Made by a program: the position numbers and the translations under genes. The notes beneath the pieces were generated by a model. That model saw only the letters and a program-made list of their open reading frames with translations. It ran no database searches and was not told the origin of the DNA. A stretch of 7,446 bases of DNA from Spirochaetes bacterium RBG_16_67_19. GTDB lineage: Bacteria; Spirochaetota; Spirochaetia; SZUA-6; DRHE01. The DNA is taken from contig MIBK01000069.1 in NCBI GenBank assembly GCA_001829505.1, positions 28,409-35,854 of the forward strand. Direction: 5' to 3'. Numbering within the stretch: the first letter of the stretch is position 1; every line of letters begins with the position of its first letter. This document shows, one piece after another, positions 5,242 to 7,446 of the stretch.

Positions 5242-6216
5242 CTAGATGCCCTGGTAAGCCAGCCAGAAGGCCAGGAAGCCGGCGGGATTGAGCGTTCCGG
5301 CGAAGGTCAGGCCGGCGAGGGCCAGGAAAAGCAGCGCCAGGCTCGGGCGCAGCATTATTCGCCTCCGCCGGGCCGGCCCGGCAGGGGCTGGCCGGAACAG
5401 CTCGGCCAGGAAGAAGGCCAGGAACAGGAGCCCGGGCACGGCCAGCAGCCCGGCGAACAGGAGGCGCACCTGCCCGGGATGGGCCTGCTGCCAGGAGGCC
5501 AGCCCCGCCGCCAGCCGGTATAGGGTGATGTTCAGCAGCTGCAGCCGGCCGGAAAGGATCAGCAGGCCGATGAAGACCAGGAAGGAGCCGCTGGCGATGC
5601 GCAGCGCGCGGAAATGGGCCTTGAAACGGTCCCTCTGGCGCATGAATTGGGAGAAAAACAACCCGGCCAGCAGGAACGGCAGCCCCAGGCCCAGGGAATA
5701 CACCGCCAGCAGCGCGCTGCCCTGCAGCACCTGCCCGCCGGAGCCGGCCAGGAACAGGATGGAAGCCAGGATGGGCCCTATGCAGGGAGTCCAGCCGGCG
5801 CCGAAGGCCATGCCCAGGGCCAGGGACCCCAGCAGTCCGCGGGGCGCGGAGCTCATATGCACCTTTTTTTCGAAATTGAGGAATTTCCAGAAATTGAAGA
5901 TGAAATTCAGGCCCAGCAGCACCACCAGGCCTCCCGCCACCAGGTTCACCACCCGCGAGGCGCCGGTGAGGAAGCCGCCCGCGCCGCTGAACAGAATGCC
6001 CAGGATGATGAACACCACGGAAAAGCCGGCCACGAACAGCATTGTGCGCAGGAATACCGGCCAGCGCCCCGACCGGCCGTCGCGTCGCTGCTCGTCGAAG
6101 GCGGCCCCGCCGATCAGCGAAAGATAGGAGGGGATGAGCGGCAGCACGCAGGGGGAAAGAAAGGACAGCAGTCCGGCCAGGAAGGCCAGCAGCAGGTTCA
6201 GGTTCTGGGCCATCAT
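5242..6216 (-). CDS. ccdA: CcdA/DsbD-type thiol-disulfide transmembrane protein with C-terminal extension
   Basis: CcdA proteins carry electrons from cytoplasmic thioredoxin across the membrane to reduce periplasmic thiol proteins, for example in cytochrome c maturation. The two signature motifs are clear: SPCVLPLIPSYLSLIGG (21-37, Cys23) and WTPCIGP (142-148, Cys145). These are the only cysteines and form the expected reactive pair. Six hydrophobic segments cover roughly 7-30, 55-78, 86-110, 128-158, 164-190 and 205-227. The protein has 324 residues against about 220-250 for a plain CcdA; the extra part adds hydrophobic stretches at ~250-272 and ~290-308. The start ATGATG overlaps the stop of the upstream protease (ATGA), without its own Shine-Dalgarno, so translation is probably coupled. 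No thioredoxin-like partner or cytochrome gene lies within the window, so the reduced target is unknown. Confidence 0.92.
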   Translation of the reverse strand: MMAQNLNLLLAFLAGLLSFLSPCVLPLIPSYLSLIGGAAFDEQRRDGRSGRWPVFLRTMLFVAGFSVVFIILGILFSGAGGFLTGASRVVNLVAGGLVVLLGLNFIFNFWKFLNFEKKVHMSSAPRGLLGSLALGMAFGAGWTPCIGPILASILFLAGSGGQVLQGSALLAVYSLGLGLPFLLAGLFFSQFMRQRDRFKAHFRALRIASGSFLVFIGLLILSGRLQLLNITLYRLAAGLASWQQAHPGQVRLLFAGLLAVPGLLFLAFFLAELFRPAPAGPARRRRIMLRPSLALLFLALAGLTFAGTLNPAGFLAFWLAYQGI

Positions 6217-6959
6217 CTAAGCAGAAGAATAGCGCCCAGCCAGGCTCCGGGCAAGGGGAACCGGTCGGCCAGCAGGGTGGCCGCCAGCACCGCCAGGTTG
6301 TACAGGCCGTGAGCCCAGGCCACGCGGTGCAGGTTGCCCTGCCGGGCGAAGGCCAGGGCGAAGTACAGGCCCAAGGCCAGGGCCACGGCCAGTCCGATGG
6401 GTCCCTGGTAGGCGTGCCCTCCGGCGAAAAGCAGGGCGCTGGCCGCCACCGCTGCGGCCAGGGGCAATCCCGCCTGCCGGAGGCGGGTGAGCAGGTAGGA
6501 GCGGAAAAAGAGCTCCTCCCGGTATCCTGTGAGCAGGCTGAAACAGGCCGCCAGGGGCAGGAGACGGACGTCCTCCAGGCGCCAGCGGAAGCCGCCGGTG
6601 AGCCGTCGCCGGGCCTCCTCCGGCAGCAAGCCCAGCAGAAGCCCGGCGGAGGCCAGCAGGAGGAAAGCCCCGACCAGCAGGACGATCGCCCAGCCCAGGT
6701 CCGCCGCCCGCGGCCGGCCAATGCCGAATTCGGACCAGACGCTGCGCCCCGGCTGCTGCGGTCCGCGCAGCCAGATCAGGTAGCCCAGGAGAAGCACCTG
6801 GGGGGCGGCGGCGCCCAGGAACCGGGCCATATACAGGGCCAGCTCCCCGGCTCCCCCCGTGGGGGCCGTGAGCGGCCACAGCAGGCCGGGCAGGTAGAAG
6901 CCGGCGAACACCAGCGCCAGCTCCAGCAGGTTTTGCCCGCCTTGGCGGTACTTTCCCAT
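6213..6959 (-). CDS. CPBP-family (CAAX/Abi) intramembrane metalloprotease
   Basis: This is a polytopic membrane protein of 248 residues with all three CPBP signatures. They are EELFFR at 148-153 (glutamate pair and arginine), FAGGH at 178-182 (FxxxH), and HGLYN at 217-221 (HxxxN). The glutamates and histidines form the presumed active site in the membrane. Hydrophobic segments lie near 10-30, 44-64, 86-112, 131-144, 165-180, 186-204 and 217-230. Bacterial members range from self-immunity proteins for peptide toxins to prenyl-protein-like endopeptidases; nothing here points to a particular substrate, and no bacteriocin gene is nearby. It is the first gene of a pair with ccdA, overlapping it by four bases. 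The ATG at 6959 has no Shine-Dalgarno in front. Confidence 0.88.
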   Translation of the reverse strand: MGKYRQGGQNLLELALVFAGFYLPGLLWPLTAPTGGAGELALYMARFLGAAAPQVLLLGYLIWLRGPQQPGRSVWSEFGIGRPRAADLGWAIVLLVGAFLLLASAGLLLGLLPEEARRRLTGGFRWRLEDVRLLPLAACFSLLTGYREELFFRSYLLTRLRQAGLPLAAAVAASALLFAGGHAYQGPIGLAVALALGLYFALAFARQGNLHRVAWAHGLYNLAVLAATLLADRFPLPGAWLGAILLLR

Positions 6960-6998
6960 GGGCGTGATAAAATGGCGAAACGTAGAAATCCGGCGTCA

Positions 6999-7007
6999 AG
7001 TATATCA
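6999..7007 (-). promoter_or_regulatory. Extended -10 promoter for the protease-ccdA pair
   Basis: TGaTATACT on the minus strand is an extended -10 with five of six matches to TATAAT. No good -35 is visible at 16-18 bases, as expected for extended -10 promoters. Transcription would begin near 6992, leaving about 33 untranslated bases before ATG 6959. It lies back to back with the -10 box for the divergent gene. Confidence 0.45.
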
Positions 7008-7017
7008 GGTTGCTATC

Positions 7018-7023
7018 GATAAT
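7018..7023 (+). promoter_or_regulatory. -10 box for the right-edge PilZ-like gene
   Basis: GATAAT matches the -10 consensus at five of six positions and ends six bases before the ATG at 7030, so the transcript may start on the ATG. No -35 is recognisable. It overlaps the 8-bp palindrome TATCGATA (7014-7021). Confidence 0.4.
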
Positions 7024-7029
7024 TGTACT

Positions 7030-7446
7030 ATGTGGGTAATCTTCCTCGTCGTGGCGGCCGTGGTCGCGGCGGCGTTCCTGCTGCTGCGCGTGGTCGGCCG
7101 CGGCCGGTTCCCCTGGATGCAGTTCTACGCCAAGGGCAAGGAATCCGGGTTCGGCCTGCACGAGATCCACCTGCTGCGCAAGATCGCCGTCGAAACCAAG
7201 CTGGAGAACCCCACCTCCCTGTTCTGGTCCATCAAGCAGCTGGACCGCTCGATCAAGGAGATCATCGTCAAGCTGCGGGCCCGGGACCTGGTTGACGACG
7301 AGGATTCCAACCGCTTGCTGGGCAAGATGTTCGAGCTGCGCAAGCGGGTGGAGTTCGACCTGCCCAAGTACCGGCTGGGATTGAAGTCCACGCGCGAGAT
7401 CCAGCCCCGCCAGCGCGTCAAGATCACCCTCCCGGGGCTGGGGCCG
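7030..7446 (+). CDS. Membrane-anchored protein resembling spirochaetal PilZ-domain proteins (5' part)
   Basis: The first 139 codons are present and the frame runs off the window. Residues 2-19 form one hydrophobic helix (VIFLVVAAVVAAAFLLL), then a basic turn (RVVGRGR), which predicts a single N-terminal anchor with the rest cytoplasmic. The following stretch (KESGFGLHEIHLLRKIAVE..., LFWSIKQLDRSIKEIIVKLRA..., LRKRVEFDLPKYRLGLKSTREI) is mostly helical. The last residues, QPRQRVKITLPGLGP, look like the opening of a YcgR-like beta-barrel that precedes a PilZ domain. I recall similar N-terminal regions in spirochaetal PilZ proteins, but the c-di-GMP-binding RxxxR and DxSxxG motifs would lie past the window end, so the call is provisional. 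The start is ATG 7030 with no Shine-Dalgarno. It is divergent from the protease gene. Confidence 0.6.
   Translation, partial: MWVIFLVVAAVVAAAFLLLRVVGRGRFPWMQFYAKGKESGFGLHEIHLLRKIAVETKLENPTSLFWSIKQLDRSIKEIIVKLRARDLVDDEDSNRLLGKMFELRKRVEFDLPKYRLGLKSTREIQPRQRVKITLPGLGP

Noticed and set aside
5198..6721. 507-residue minus-strand frame across ccdA and the protease gene
   Set aside because: It is an out-of-frame Pro/Arg/Ala-rich shadow. The correct frames carry the CcdA cysteine motifs and the CPBP EExxxR/FxxxH/HxxxN motifs.
7023..7295. 90-residue plus-strand frame at the right edge
   Set aside because: It is out of frame with the PilZ-like gene starting at 7030, and is Arg/Gly/Pro-rich without recognisable features.
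1..7446. tRNA, rRNA, CRISPR array, transposase or attachment site
   Set aside because: I looked on both strands and saw no direct repeat array, no transposase or integrase motif and no tRNA-like cloverleaf.

Overview
The window is high-GC bacterial chromosome with closely packed genes and no mobile element, RNA gene or CRISPR array that I can see. The most likely source is a high-GC spirochaete (Spirochaetota) or a relative. This rests on three inferences from family knowledge: a methyl-accepting receptor built on a seven-helix 7TMR-DISM-type sensor, an alpha-oxoamine synthase resembling serine palmitoyltransferases of Bacteroidetes and spirochaetes, and a membrane-anchored protein at the right edge that recalls spirochaetal PilZ-domain proteins. 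No rRNA or marker gene is present to settle it.

Left block (1-1283). The minus strand carries the first ~337 codons of acetolactate synthase large subunit (ilvB, GTG start at 1013). It is preceded by a complete transcription attenuator: a promoter, a 31-residue leader peptide with seven consecutive Leu/Val/Ile codons, and a strong hairpin plus T9 terminator ending just before the ilvB ribosome binding site. Mutually exclusive 1:2 and 2:3 pairings can be traced by eye, so the element can be read as a branched-chain amino-acid sensor. It is the best regulatory find here.

Centre (1284-3532). A 742-residue chemotaxis-type receptor runs divergently on the plus strand. It has a signal peptide, an extracytoplasmic beta-sandwich-like region, seven membrane helices, a coiled coil with the conserved MCP hairpin tip, and a very acidic tail. 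It ends at a small hairpin terminator that faces the convergent lipid genes.

Lipid pair (3550-5216). On the minus strand an SPT/KBL/BioF-type PLP enzyme overlaps a FabZ-type dehydratase by an ATGA junction. The two are probably translated together and supply a lipid or acyl-derived product. A good promoter precedes them; its -10 box covers the first possible ATG, so the start is more likely 18 bases downstream.

Right block (5242-7446). A CPBP-family intramembrane protease and a long CcdA-type thiol-disulfide transporter, also joined by an ATGA overlap, form a second minus-strand pair. A divergent plus-strand gene, cut by the window end, encodes a membrane-anchored PilZ-like protein. Across the window, starts not coupled to an upstream gene generally lack Shine-Dalgarno sequences, and several have a -10-like box about 7 bases before the ATG, which suggests leaderless messages; ilvB, internal to its transcript, has a strong Shine-Dalgarno.
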